Positions 1 to 7,703 of a stretch of DNA of 64,000 bases are shown piece after piece. The notes under the pieces were generated by a model that was not told the DNA's origin, did not search any database, and worked only from the letters and a program-made list of their open reading frames with translations. Position 1 is the first letter of the stretch; each line of letters begins with the position of its first letter. The DNA comes from Paenibacillus herberti (GTDB lineage: Bacteria; Bacillota; Bacilli; Paenibacillales; Paenibacillaceae), in contig NZ_NMUQ01000001.1 in NCBI RefSeq assembly GCF_002233675.1, forward strand, positions 1,439,212-1,503,211. Direction: 5' to 3'. The position numbers and the translations under genes are program-made.

Positions 1-1
1 C

Positions 2-208
2 TGGTTGCTGTCCGGCTTTAACCAGCATCGTGTGCGGGATAAAGAAAAGTTGGCAAAGCTAGCAGGGAGTTATAACTTTATTGTAGGCATTGCAATGATC
101 GTAGCCGGATTAATAGACAACCCTGATGCTGAAGTGGTGCTCCCGATTAGTATAGTGGGATTTGTTATTTTGCTCGGTTATGTAAATACGAGAATGGTTG
201 ACAGATAA
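2..208 (+). CDS. Small membrane protein, DUF3784-like, 3' end only
   Basis: The reading frame is already open at base 2 and runs to a TAA, so the gene starts left of the window and only its last 68 codons are seen. The visible part begins Trp-Leu-Leu-Ser-Gly-Phe-Asn, continues with a charged DKEKLAKLAG stretch, and then has two hydrophobic segments (about residues 24-38 and 46-60) and a short basic end. A partly buried Trp-Leu-(I/L)-(A/S)-Gly-(Y/F)-Asn followed by a Lys/Glu-rich loop and two membrane helices is typical of DUF3784 proteins, whose function is unknown. Assignment is by resemblance only. Confidence 0.5.
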   Translation, partial: WLLSGFNQHRVRDKEKLAKLAGSYNFIVGIAMIVAGLIDNPDAEVVLPISIVGFVILLGYVNTRMVDR

Positions 209-240
209 TTATTCAGCCTTATGCAATCATAGAGTATATA

Positions 241-268
241 AACAGTGAAGCCGATTGGCTTCACTGTT
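241..268 (+). terminator. Perfect 12-bp hairpin behind the first gene
   Basis: The arms AACAGTGAAGCC (241-252) and GGCTTCACTGTT (257-268) pair perfectly around a GATT loop. No real T-run follows (TTTCGAG), so it may be a weak or bidirectional terminator. It lies between the small membrane protein gene and the ABC exporter genes. Confidence 0.55.
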
Positions 269-310
269 TCGAGTCTGATCCTTGTTGACTGTGATGGAAG
301 GAGAGCTACT

Positions 311-1261
311 ATGCCAATCATTGAGATTGAACATTTGACTAAGGATTATGGTCATAGTCGAGGAATATTCGATGTCTCTTTCAGCGTCGAAGCTGGGGAA
401 GTGTATGGGTTTTTAGGACCGAACGGAGCCGGTAAAACAACGACTATCCGTCATATCATGGGTTTTTCCCGTCCGCAGAGGGGACGCACCTTGGTGCACG
501 GGCTCAATAGCTGGGAGCGCGCGAGCGATATCCAAAGGGAATTAGGCTATTTGCCAGGAGAAATCGCGCTGCCTGAGTCGTTGACCGGGACCGATTTTAT
601 TAAAATGATGGCGGATCTACGCGGGATTAAGGATATGAAACATACAAAAGCTCTGATAAACAAGTTTGAGCTCGATCCAAGCGGCAGCTTGAAGCGAATG
701 TCACTAGGCATGAAACGGAAACTCGCGATCGTGACGGCATTCATGCATGACCCCGCCATACTTGTGCTTGATGAACCGACAAGCGGGCTTGACCCCATTA
801 TGCAAACCTTCTTTATTGAGTTCATAAAGGAAGAGAAGAAGAGGGGAAAAACCATCTTGATCTCGAGTCATATTTTTTCCGAAATTGATGCGACTTGCGA
901 CAAGATATCGATCATCAAGGAAGGTCGGCTGATCTCGTCTTTCGTTGCAGATGATTTACGGCATAACAAAAGCAAAACCTACGAGATTGAATTTATAACC
1001 GAAGAGGCGTTTACTCGATTTGGCGTAGAATTGATGTCGATTCAACAAATTGAAGTCCTAACTTTAACGCCTCACAAGCTGCAGACCACCTTGCGAATCA
1101 ATGATGCGGATATCAACAGCTTAATCTCCCTCCTTGCCGACTATGAGGTAAAGTTCTTTTCGGAGATCAAGTTCACTTTAGAGGATTATTTCATGAAGTT
1201 CTATGACCGCAACTCGAACGACGCAGGGGGTGCCATTCCGGATGTCTTACATCGAAATTAA
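311..1261 (+). CDS. ABC exporter ATP-binding subunit 1
   Basis: ATPase subunit (316 aa) of a drug/antibiotic-type ABC exporter. Seen: Walker A GPNGAGKTTT, a Q-loop region, signature LGMKRKLAIV (standing in for LSGGQ), Walker B ILVLDEPTSGLD and the switch His in SSHIF. About 90 residues follow the nucleotide-binding domain, as in CcmA-type exporters. ATG at 311 is chosen because GGAAGGAGAG lies just upstream and the protein then starts MPIIEIEHLTKDYG, exactly parallel to its neighbour; an in-frame GTG at 245 would start inside the hairpin. The end overlaps the next gene by 20 bp. This gene and the next are close paralogues, so the exporter probably uses a heterodimeric ATPase pair with the permease that follows. 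Substrate unknown. Confidence 0.9.
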   Translation: MPIIEIEHLTKDYGHSRGIFDVSFSVEAGEVYGFLGPNGAGKTTTIRHIMGFSRPQRGRTLVHGLNSWERASDIQRELGYLPGEIALPESLTGTDFIKMMADLRGIKDMKHTKALINKFELDPSGSLKRMSLGMKRKLAIVTAFMHDPAILVLDEPTSGLDPIMQTFFIEFIKEEKKRGKTILISSHIFSEIDATCDKISIIKEGRLISSFVADDLRHNKSKTYEIEFITEEAFTRFGVELMSIQQIEVLTLTPHKLQTTLRINDADINSLISLLADYEVKFFSEIKFTLEDYFMKFYDRNSNDAGGAIPDVLHRN

Positions 1262-2144
1262 AAACTTAACTAAAGATTACGGGCATGGCAAAGGTGTATT
1301 CAACCTTGATCTAACGATCGAAAAGGGCGAGGTTTTTGGATTTGTAGGGACGAACGGAGCCGGTAAAACAACGACCATACGTCATATGATGGGATTCTTA
1401 AAACCGCAAAGCGGTTCCGTGACCATTAATGGTAAGAATGGATGGACGGATTCTGCCCAGCTCAAGAGAATGATCGGCTATATTCCTGGTGAGATTGCAT
1501 TTCCAGATGCGCCTACGGGAACGGAGTTTTTAAGAAGGCAAGCGGAACTATTGGGATTAACGGATATGACCTATGCGGAGAAAGTTATCAACCAACTGCA
1601 GCTTGATCCCACGGCCAATTTGAAAAGAATGTCCAAAGGAATGAAACAGAAAACCGCGATTGTCGCAGCTTTTATGGCCGATCCCGACATTCTGATTTTA
1701 GATGAACCAACAACAGGGTTAGACCCGCTCATGCGGGCTCAATTCGTTGACATCTTGAACGAGCAGAAGAATAAGGGCACAACGATCTTCATGTCGAGCC
1801 ACATGTTCGAGGAAGTTGAACACACATGCGATAAGGTGGCCTTAATCAAGGGTGGAAAGCTTATTGCGGTCAAACGAACCTCCGAGGTCAAGCACAATGA
1901 GAACAAAGAGTATAAAATCGAGTTTCTAGCCCGTGAGGACTATCTTCGCTTTTTGAGCGAAGCTTTTACTATCCTTACGAGACGCGACGAACAAAATCAA
2001 GTGATTATAGGAATCAACGATGCCGACATCAACCCTTTATTTAGAACTTTAAAGGGCTATCCTATCAAATTCATTAAGGAAATTAAGTATACGCTTGAGG
2101 ATTACTTCAAAGGAATCTATGAGGAGGATAAAGCTCATGCTTAG
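1242..2144 (+). CDS. ABC exporter ATP-binding subunit 2
   Basis: Second ATPase (300 aa), paralogous to the preceding gene along its whole length. Seen: Walker A GTNGAGKTTT, signature MSKGMKQKTAIV, Walker B ILILDEPTTGLD and switch SSHMF. ATG at 1242 (MSYIEIKNLTKDYG) is preferred over one at 1203 because AGGGGGTG lies at 1225-1232 and the alignment with subunit 1 starts there. It overlaps the upstream gene by 20 bp and the downstream permease by 8 bp, so the three genes are translationally coupled. The degenerate signature loops (KGMKQK, LGMKRK) are typical of this exporter subgroup. Confidence 0.9.
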   Translation: MSYIEIKNLTKDYGHGKGVFNLDLTIEKGEVFGFVGTNGAGKTTTIRHMMGFLKPQSGSVTINGKNGWTDSAQLKRMIGYIPGEIAFPDAPTGTEFLRRQAELLGLTDMTYAEKVINQLQLDPTANLKRMSKGMKQKTAIVAAFMADPDILILDEPTTGLDPLMRAQFVDILNEQKNKGTTIFMSSHMFEEVEHTCDKVALIKGGKLIAVKRTSEVKHNENKEYKIEFLAREDYLRFLSEAFTILTRRDEQNQVIIGINDADINPLFRTLKGYPIKFIKEIKYTLEDYFKGIYEEDKAHA

Positions 2145-2922
2145 CAAAGCGATTTTCAAACAAACGCTTAAGTCTAATATTAAGTTATGGCTTATCTTTA
2201 CGGTGATAATGACCGTGTTACATGTTCTGCTCATCGTTGTATTCAATCCCAGCACTATATCTGATATGTCCGGCTTGGTAAAGGATACACCGCTTGCGAG
2301 CTTGCTTGGTGAGGCTACGTTCCTCGGCATGCTCTCCAATACCTTTTATGGGATTCATGGAATCCTTCTGCCCATCGTATTCATCATTATGACTGCCAAC
2401 AGTCTCATCGCGTCGCAAGTGGATAGGGGGTCGATGGCTTATTTACTCTCAACTCCAACCAAACGAAGCACAGTCGTTCTAACGCAAGCGACTTATTTGA
2501 TTACATCGCTGCTCCTAATGATCTTGATCGTTACTGTGGCTGGATTTATTTCTATACAAACGTTTCAAGGGGACACTCAAATAAGCCTGTCCAATTACTT
2601 CGCGCTAAACATAGGGTTGTTTCTCTTAATGTTCGCAACAAGCGGCATTTCCTTCTTCTTCTCCTGCGTATTCAATCTCACCAAGAATTCTTTGGCATGG
2701 GGGGCGGGCTTACCGATGGCGTTTTTCCTTCTTAAGTTGATGGGAGACGTCGATAGCAGCTTGGAAAAACTAAAGTATATCTCCATGAACTCCTTGTTTA
2801 ATACGGATGCCGTGTTGCACGGCGAGAATTATACGATACAGTATGTTGCACTCGCCGTTGTTGGAATTATCCTTTATATGCTTAGCTTACGGGTGTTCAA
2901 ACAAAAGGATTTGCCCCTGTGA
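2137..2922 (+). CDS. ABC exporter permease
   Basis: Integral membrane subunit, 261 aa, with about six hydrophobic helices: near residues 15-35, 75-95, 115-135, 155-175, 180-200 and a last one near the C-terminus. Start at ATG 2137 is supported by GAGGAGG at 2121-2127; it overlaps the stop of ATPase 2. The segment SLIASQVDRGSMAYLLSTPTKR, between the second and third helices, is typical of ABC-2 type permeases, where this loop contacts the ATPases. It closes a three-gene exporter operon. Substrate not predictable from sequence. Confidence 0.85.
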   Translation: MLSKAIFKQTLKSNIKLWLIFTVIMTVLHVLLIVVFNPSTISDMSGLVKDTPLASLLGEATFLGMLSNTFYGIHGILLPIVFIIMTANSLIASQVDRGSMAYLLSTPTKRSTVVLTQATYLITSLLLMILIVTVAGFISIQTFQGDTQISLSNYFALNIGLFLLMFATSGISFFFSCVFNLTKNSLAWGAGLPMAFFLLKLMGDVDSSLEKLKYISMNSLFNTDAVLHGENYTIQYVALAVVGIILYMLSLRVFKQKDLPL

Positions 2923-3013
2923 AATTTTGCTTTTCGAGATTCCAAACAAGAACAGGCTTTCCCTTGAGAAGTTATGGTAAAATTAGGGCATCCATTAAAG
3001 GGAGGGCGAACCA

Positions 3014-4123
3014 ATTCAACCTTTCGTATTAGCAATTATAATCCCGTGCATCCTTTTGTTCTGTTTTCTTATTTTTTTCCTTGTCATCGGAAGCATAAAA
3101 AAAACAAATGGTATTCAAGGGAGGGCCCAGCAGGCAAGGAGAAGGCTGGAGCAACATAGAAAGACGGTCCAGCGTGCAAAATACCTAGCCGAAGCGAAGG
3201 CGGAAATAACAAGCTGGAGCCACCTTGGAGCATTGCCGGAAGTGCCCATGGCGAGGACGATTGCCTCACTTGATCAGGCTTTATCCGACGACTATATTCA
3301 ACAGATCAGACAACGGTATCTGACCGAGCATCCCCATGTAGCGGAGGATCGCTTCGAACTGCTGTTATTTGAATTGAAGCGATATTTCGCCATTTGCTCG
3401 GTGCTTAAAAGTGTACCGATGTTCAGTGACGAGGTTGATGGCGTTTGGCACGAAATGATTATGTATACTCGGGAATACGAGCGCTTCGGAAGTAAAATGC
3501 TGGGCGGAATGCTTCATCATGCACCGGCCGTTCAATCCGTACCCGATCCAGGCGGGCGGGCTTGGTTTGACCTAATCTATTCCTATCTTTTCCGAATCCA
3601 TAGTTTTACGCCAATTGCTTGGGGGCCGTTTTTCCGACATCCTCTTGATAATATCCGATTGAAGGAGCTGCAATCCCTGCCGGAGGAAGAACTGCGGCGT
3701 AGATATTTCCGAGAGGACGCCGACCCTCAGTTGGTCAGCTATCTACTCGATAAACTGACTCACCAGAGCGATCGTGCACGCTCTCTGAAGGGGGCGGTGC
3801 GGCTTAACGCAAAACAGAAAATGGATCTAACCAATCCTGCTTATGGCGTTTATTTTGCAGGGCTCATGGTTATGTACTCGATCTATCACCAGGATACGTA
3901 TGCCATGGAAATGGAGGAACAATTACCTCGTGACCGTAACGGTGATAGCTCGTCGGCAAGCGTTTGTGCCGCGTCTGGCTGCGCAGGGGATTCTGGGAGC
4001 GGGTCTACCGATGGTTCAGGGGGAAGCGGCTGCTCGGGCAGTGGCAGTGATTCGAGCAGCAACAGCAGTTGTTCTAGCAGCAGCTGCGGTGGTGGCAGCA
4101 GTTGTGGTGGCGGTGGAAGCTAG
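3014..4123 (+). CDS. Membrane-anchored GRDP/TIGR04222-like protein with Cys/Gly/Ser tail, ATT start
   Basis: Predicted 369 aa. An N-terminal hydrophobic anchor (about 24 residues of Ile/Leu/Phe) is followed by a basic coiled stretch and a central domain containing VDGVWHEMIMYTREYERFG. That pattern resembles the VDxxWHxHxxxTxxY core of glycine-rich-domain proteins; members are also annotated TIGR04222. The last ~60 residues are nearly all Ser, Gly and Cys, ending CGGGSSCGGGGS. Start choice: the frame opens after a TAA at 2996; a strong GGAGGG at 3001-3006 lies 7 nt before an ATT at 3014, no ATG or GTG exists before residue 15, and the only TTG (3056) lacks a ribosome binding site and would remove half the anchor. 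Function unknown. Confidence 0.7.
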   Translation: MQPFVLAIIIPCILLFCFLIFFLVIGSIKKTNGIQGRAQQARRRLEQHRKTVQRAKYLAEAKAEITSWSHLGALPEVPMARTIASLDQALSDDYIQQIRQRYLTEHPHVAEDRFELLLFELKRYFAICSVLKSVPMFSDEVDGVWHEMIMYTREYERFGSKMLGGMLHHAPAVQSVPDPGGRAWFDLIYSYLFRIHSFTPIAWGPFFRHPLDNIRLKELQSLPEEELRRRYFREDADPQLVSYLLDKLTHQSDRARSLKGAVRLNAKQKMDLTNPAYGVYFAGLMVMYSIYHQDTYAMEMEEQLPRDRNGDSSSASVCAASGCAGDSGSGSTDGSGGSGCSGSGSDSSSNSSCSSSSCGGGSSCGGGGS

Positions 4124-4130
4124 TGTATTC

Positions 4131-4176
4131 AAAAAGGCTGTTCCAGTGGCAAATTTGCCGAGGGAACAGCCTTTTT
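4131..4176 (+). terminator. Rho-independent terminator
   Basis: AAAAAGGCTGTTCC (4131-4144) pairs with GGAACAGCCTTTTT (4163-4176), with a small GGCAAATTTGCC stem inside the loop. It directly follows the Cys/Gly/Ser-tail gene. Confidence 0.9.
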
Positions 4177-4223
4177 GGATTTTCTCCCGAAAACAACGTC
4201 AAAGCAATTTTTGATACTCTGCG

Positions 4224-4810
4224 TTACATCGGATATGATGCCTCAACCGGTATCTGTCCAATGCCCGGCGATTCAAGAAAAATTGCCGGAAGAGCTCCCT
4301 GCGAAGCCATTAGAGGCAGCATCCGGAGACCAATTTTGTTCAAGTAGAGAAGAATAAGCTCGAGTTCTCTGATGATAGGACCGGCGATTTCGAACTCATG
4401 CGGGTTCATCGAATGTTCCAAGTTCTTGATGAAGAGTAACATTTCCGGTATCGGTAGCTTATTGGCCTCAGCCAGCGTAAAACGGGAAATTTGGATGTCC
4501 AGCACGCCTTTGCTCATTCCCGTTCCCTCACACGCTGGACATTCCGACTGTTTGGAGAAAAACGAGATCATCCTCAGATTGCCTTTACTGCTGGTACGCC
4601 CGTCGATAAAAGTCTGAAGATCGGATACACAGCCCTGATAATAGTCCGTACACTCCATCTTTTTGAATTTAAACGAAACAGGTTCCTTGTCGTAGCCATA
4701 CCGTTCTTGAGCGACAGTTCAGGAGCAATCATGCGCTCGGGGTCTATCTCAACTGGCACAACGGTACCGGCGCACTGGGCACAAGGTCCGTAAGAGCCCG
4801 TACTCCTCAT
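4224..4810 (-). pseudogene. uvrA-like excinuclease fragment, frameshifted and truncated
   Basis: Read on the minus strand, bases 4810 to about 4700 encode a stretch containing YGPCAQCAG and VEIDPERMIAPELSLKNG; the homology continues in another frame as RYGYDKEPVSFKFKK and, further on, ECPACEGTGMSKG and LNKIGLRML. This order (CxxC zinc element, second CPAC zinc element, then an LN(F/K)xxxVGL segment) is that of UvrA between its first ATPase half and the signature. A frameshift lies near 4700, the N-terminal Walker A half is missing upstream, and the frame ends at 4224 before any second ATP-binding motif. It is therefore a relic of a UvrA paralogue, not a working gene. Confidence 0.7.
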
Positions 4811-4896
4811 CTCTGCAAGGGATCATCCCTCTTTAGATATAATCCACCAATAAATCCCCAGCTACTCTAGCTTGTCACTCTCCTAACACGTTTTTA

Positions 4897-4949
4897 TGTT
4901 ATGTTTTCTAACATTAATTATTGACCTTAATTAAGAACCGTGCTACATT
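4897..4949 (+). promoter_or_regulatory. Urease promoter with GlnR/TnrA box
   Basis: TGTTATGTTTTCTAACA at 4897-4913 matches the TGTNA-N7-TNACA box of GlnR/TnrA fully. It is followed by a -35 TTGACC (4921-4926), a 17-bp spacer and a -10 TACATT (4944-4949). The box centre falls about 51 bp before the expected start site near 4956, the usual position for TnrA-type activation. A separate perfect repeat ATAACAT-ATA-ATGTTAT (4981-4997) lies in the leader before the ribosome binding site. Confidence 0.7.
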
Positions 4950-5023
4950 CTTATTAAATCTTGTTACATAACTACATTTCATAACATATAATGTTATGTT
5001 CGTGGCAAAGGGAGGCTTGTTCT

Positions 5024-5650
5024 ATGAATTTGACTGTGCAAGAACGAGAGAAGCTGTTAATGTATCTTGCCGCCGACATGGCGCAGAAGAGGTTAACCCG
5101 AGGAGTCAGGCTCAACTACCCCGAAGCCATTGCGCTGATCACGGGTTTTGTCGTAGAAGGCGCCCGCGATGGAAAAACCGTGCGTGCTCTTATGGAAGAG
5201 GCACGCCACATTTTAACGGCGGAGCAAGTGATGGACGGCGTTGCTGAATTGTTGAGCGAAGTACAGGTCGAAGCGACTTTTCCAGACGGCACCAAGCTAG
5301 TTACCGTCCATGATCCGATAGAAGGTTCTACAGCCACAACAATGCCGGGAGCCTATGAATTTGCCGAAGAACCTATCGTTCTTCTTCCCGATCGATCACG
5401 CATTACTCGGACCGTCACCAATTCGGGCAGTCGTCCTATCCAAATAGGTTCTCATTTCCATTTTTACGAATGCAACGCTGCGCTTACTTTTGAACGAGAA
5501 GGCACGCAAGGCTATCGTCTAGATATTCCGTCTGGTTTGTCCGTTCGAATTGAACCTAATGAAACGCAAACAATCGAATTGGTCGAAATCGGAGGCTCCA
5601 AAGAGATTCACGGCTTCGCAGGCAAAATCAACGGGAGGGCGAGGTCATGA
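5024..5650 (+). CDS. ureAB: Urease subunit gamma-beta fusion
   Basis: A single 208-aa chain holding both small urease subunits. Residues 1-100 are the gamma subunit ([53 protein letters not shown]). After a short linker the beta subunit follows ([43 protein letters not shown], then [26 protein letters not shown]). Start at ATG 5024 is supported by GGGAGG at 5010-5015. Bacilli usually encode these as separate ureA and ureB; a fused small subunit is best known from Helicobacter. The stop overlaps the next start (ATGA), so the stoichiometry with the alpha subunit is coupled. Part of urea hydrolysis to ammonia and CO2, probably induced under nitrogen limitation. Confidence 0.93.
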   Translation: MNLTVQEREKLLMYLAADMAQKRLTRGVRLNYPEAIALITGFVVEGARDGKTVRALMEEARHILTAEQVMDGVAELLSEVQVEATFPDGTKLVTVHDPIEGSTATTMPGAYEFAEEPIVLLPDRSRITRTVTNSGSRPIQIGSHFHFYECNAALTFEREGTQGYRLDIPSGLSVRIEPNETQTIELVEIGGSKEIHGFAGKINGRARS

Positions 5651-7359
5651 AAACAATTGATCGTGCAACCTACGCAAGCATGTACGGACCGACAACTGGG
5701 GATCGTGTTCGCCTCGGCAACACATCACTAAAAATCGAAATAGAAAAAGACTTTACGGTATATGGCGATGAATGCGTATTTGGCGGAGGAAAAACGGTCC
5801 GGGACGGAATGGGGCAGCACCCGCTCGCAACAAGGGATGAGGGCGTTCTGGACACGGTCATTACGAATGCCATTATTATTGATACTTGGGGAATTGTGAA
5901 AGCAGACATCGGCATAAAAGACGGATTAATCAGTGGAATAGGGAAATCCGGAAACCCGTTGATCATGGACGGTGTTACTCCGAATATGTACATTGGTGTT
6001 GGTACAGAGGTTATATCCGGCGAGAATCTGATTGTAACGGCTGGAGGCGTCGACAGCCATGTTCACTTCATTTCCCCGCAGCAAATCGAAATCGCATTGC
6101 AGAGTGGCACTACGACGTTCGTCGGAGGCGGATCTGGTCCAGCCACGGGTACGTTAGCTACCAACTGCACATCAGGTGTATGGCATATTCAGCGCATGCT
6201 TCAAGCAACAGATTCCTTGCCGATGAACTTCGTTCTGCTTGGTCGGGGAAATAGCGCTCAACCGGCTGCGCTAAGAGAACAAGTGCTCGCGGGAGTCGGA
6301 GCTCTTAAAATTCACGAAGACTGGGGAAGCACCCCTTACGTGATCGATACATGCTTAAACGTCGCCGAGGAATACGACATACAGGTTAATATTCATACTG
6401 ACACGTTAAATGAAGCCGGCTATGTGGAAGACAGCCTTCGATCTTTTAACGGCCGCGCCATTCATACTTATCATACAGAAGGAGCAGGCGGTGGACACGC
6501 TCCGGACTTACTGCGCGTAGCTTCCATGCCAAACGTGCTTCCTTCCTCAACAAGCCCTACGATGCCTTACACGCGTAATACTTTAGATGAGCATTTGGAT
6601 ATGCTTATGATGTGTCATCATCTGGATCCGAGAATCCCCGAGGATGTCGCCTTTGCCGCCTCTCGAATCAGGGAGACGACGATCGGCGCGGAGGATATTC
6701 TGCATGATATCGGAGCGATCAGCATGACGAGTTCCGACTCGCAGGCGATGGGTCGCGTAGGTGAAGTTGCCACAAGAACATGGCAAACCGCTGATAAAAT
6801 GAAACAACAACGCGGTCCTTTACCCGGCGACGAGCGAGCCGACAACAATCGCGTAAAGCGGTATATCGCGAAATACACGATTAATCCCGCCATTACGCAT
6901 GGAATATCCAGTTACGTTGGATCGGTCGAAGTTGGCAAAATGGCGGATTTAGTGCTCTGGAAGCCCGCGTTCTTCGGGGCGAAGCCAGAAATGGTTCTGA
7001 AAGGCGGCATGATCGCTCATGCGCTAATGGGGGATCCGAACGCTTCGATTTCAACTCCGCAGCCGTATATGTACAGACCGATGTTCGGTAGTTATGGAAG
7101 TGTTCGCTCGGCTTCATGCGCAACGTTCGTTTCCCAAGCATCGCTTGACGCAGGAACGTTAGAGGCGCTCGGACTAACCAAACAGTTGAAACCCGTGCGG
7201 AACTGTCGAACCGTTACTAAGAAAGATCTGATTCTAAATGGGGAAACCCCTGATATTCAGGTGGATCCCACAACTTACACGGTAACGGTCAATGGCCAAT
7301 CCCTCGTGTGCCGACCTTCCGACACGCTTCCGCTTGCCCAGCTATACTTCCTAAGTTAG
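5647..7359 (+). CDS. ureC: Urease subunit alpha
   Basis: Catalytic subunit, 570 aa, full length. All active-site residues are visible: nickel ligands H138 and H140 (SHVHFI), carbamylated K221 (ALKIHEDWG), H250 ([10 protein letters not shown]), H276, D364 (SSDSQAMGR), and the mobile flap C323-H324 ([14 protein letters not shown]). With the cytoplasmic gamma-beta protein it hydrolyses urea. No ureD, ureE, ureF, ureG, nickel permease or urea transporter gene occurs nearby: a strong terminator follows, then a glycosidase gene. Bacillus subtilis likewise has only structural urease genes, so activity without a local maturation set is possible, or the accessory genes are elsewhere. Confidence 0.96.
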   Translation: MKTIDRATYASMYGPTTGDRVRLGNTSLKIEIEKDFTVYGDECVFGGGKTVRDGMGQHPLATRDEGVLDTVITNAIIIDTWGIVKADIGIKDGLISGIGKSGNPLIMDGVTPNMYIGVGTEVISGENLIVTAGGVDSHVHFISPQQIEIALQSGTTTFVGGGSGPATGTLATNCTSGVWHIQRMLQATDSLPMNFVLLGRGNSAQPAALREQVLAGVGALKIHEDWGSTPYVIDTCLNVAEEYDIQVNIHTDTLNEAGYVEDSLRSFNGRAIHTYHTEGAGGGHAPDLLRVASMPNVLPSSTSPTMPYTRNTLDEHLDMLMMCHHLDPRIPEDVAFAASRIRETTIGAEDILHDIGAISMTSSDSQAMGRVGEVATRTWQTADKMKQQRGPLPGDERADNNRVKRYIAKYTINPAITHGISSYVGSVEVGKMADLVLWKPAFFGAKPEMVLKGGMIAHALMGDPNASISTPQPYMYRPMFGSYGSVRSASCATFVSQASLDAGTLEALGLTKQLKPVRNCRTVTKKDLILNGETPDIQVDPTTYTVTVNGQSLVCRPSDTLPLAQLYFLS

Positions 7360-7408
7360 AGTTTTTACACGGAGCTTTCCGTCATGCATTTGGACAGATC
7401 ATTAACAT

Positions 7409-7451
7409 AAAAAACCAACCGAAATCCGAAAGGATTCCGGTTGGTTTTTTT
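7409..7451 (+). terminator. Rho-independent terminator of urease operon
   Basis: The arms AAACCAACCGAAATCC and GGATTCCGGTTGGTTT close on a GAAA tetraloop and are followed by a T-run, about 50 bp after the ureC stop. Confidence 0.92.
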
Positions 7452-7703
7452 ATTGTATGCGCTAGCCTATAAAGAGGACCGATGAAAATCCCGCATCTAC
7501 GGTCAATAAAGTTGCTATATTTTGATGAGATAGTTTGAGCCAGTTGGTGGAACCTCAAAAAGGAACATTCCAACTGAATATTAGACAAAAAATGTACTGG
7601 AATTCACTGTATATTAGTGGCGAGGGAGGTGTTGATCGAGAACTTAATCGTGTAGTGGGTCTAGTTTCCACTTTTCCAATTGTAACTACTTAGGAGGTAG
7701 ACG

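Noticed and set aside
4000-4123. Short tandem repeats encoding Ser, Gly and Cys
   Set aside because: They are coding low-complexity sequence within an open frame, not a separate repeat element.
5886-7141. Several long open frames inside ureC on both strands
   Set aside because: They overlap a gene with all catalytic residues conserved and show no domains or ribosome binding sites.
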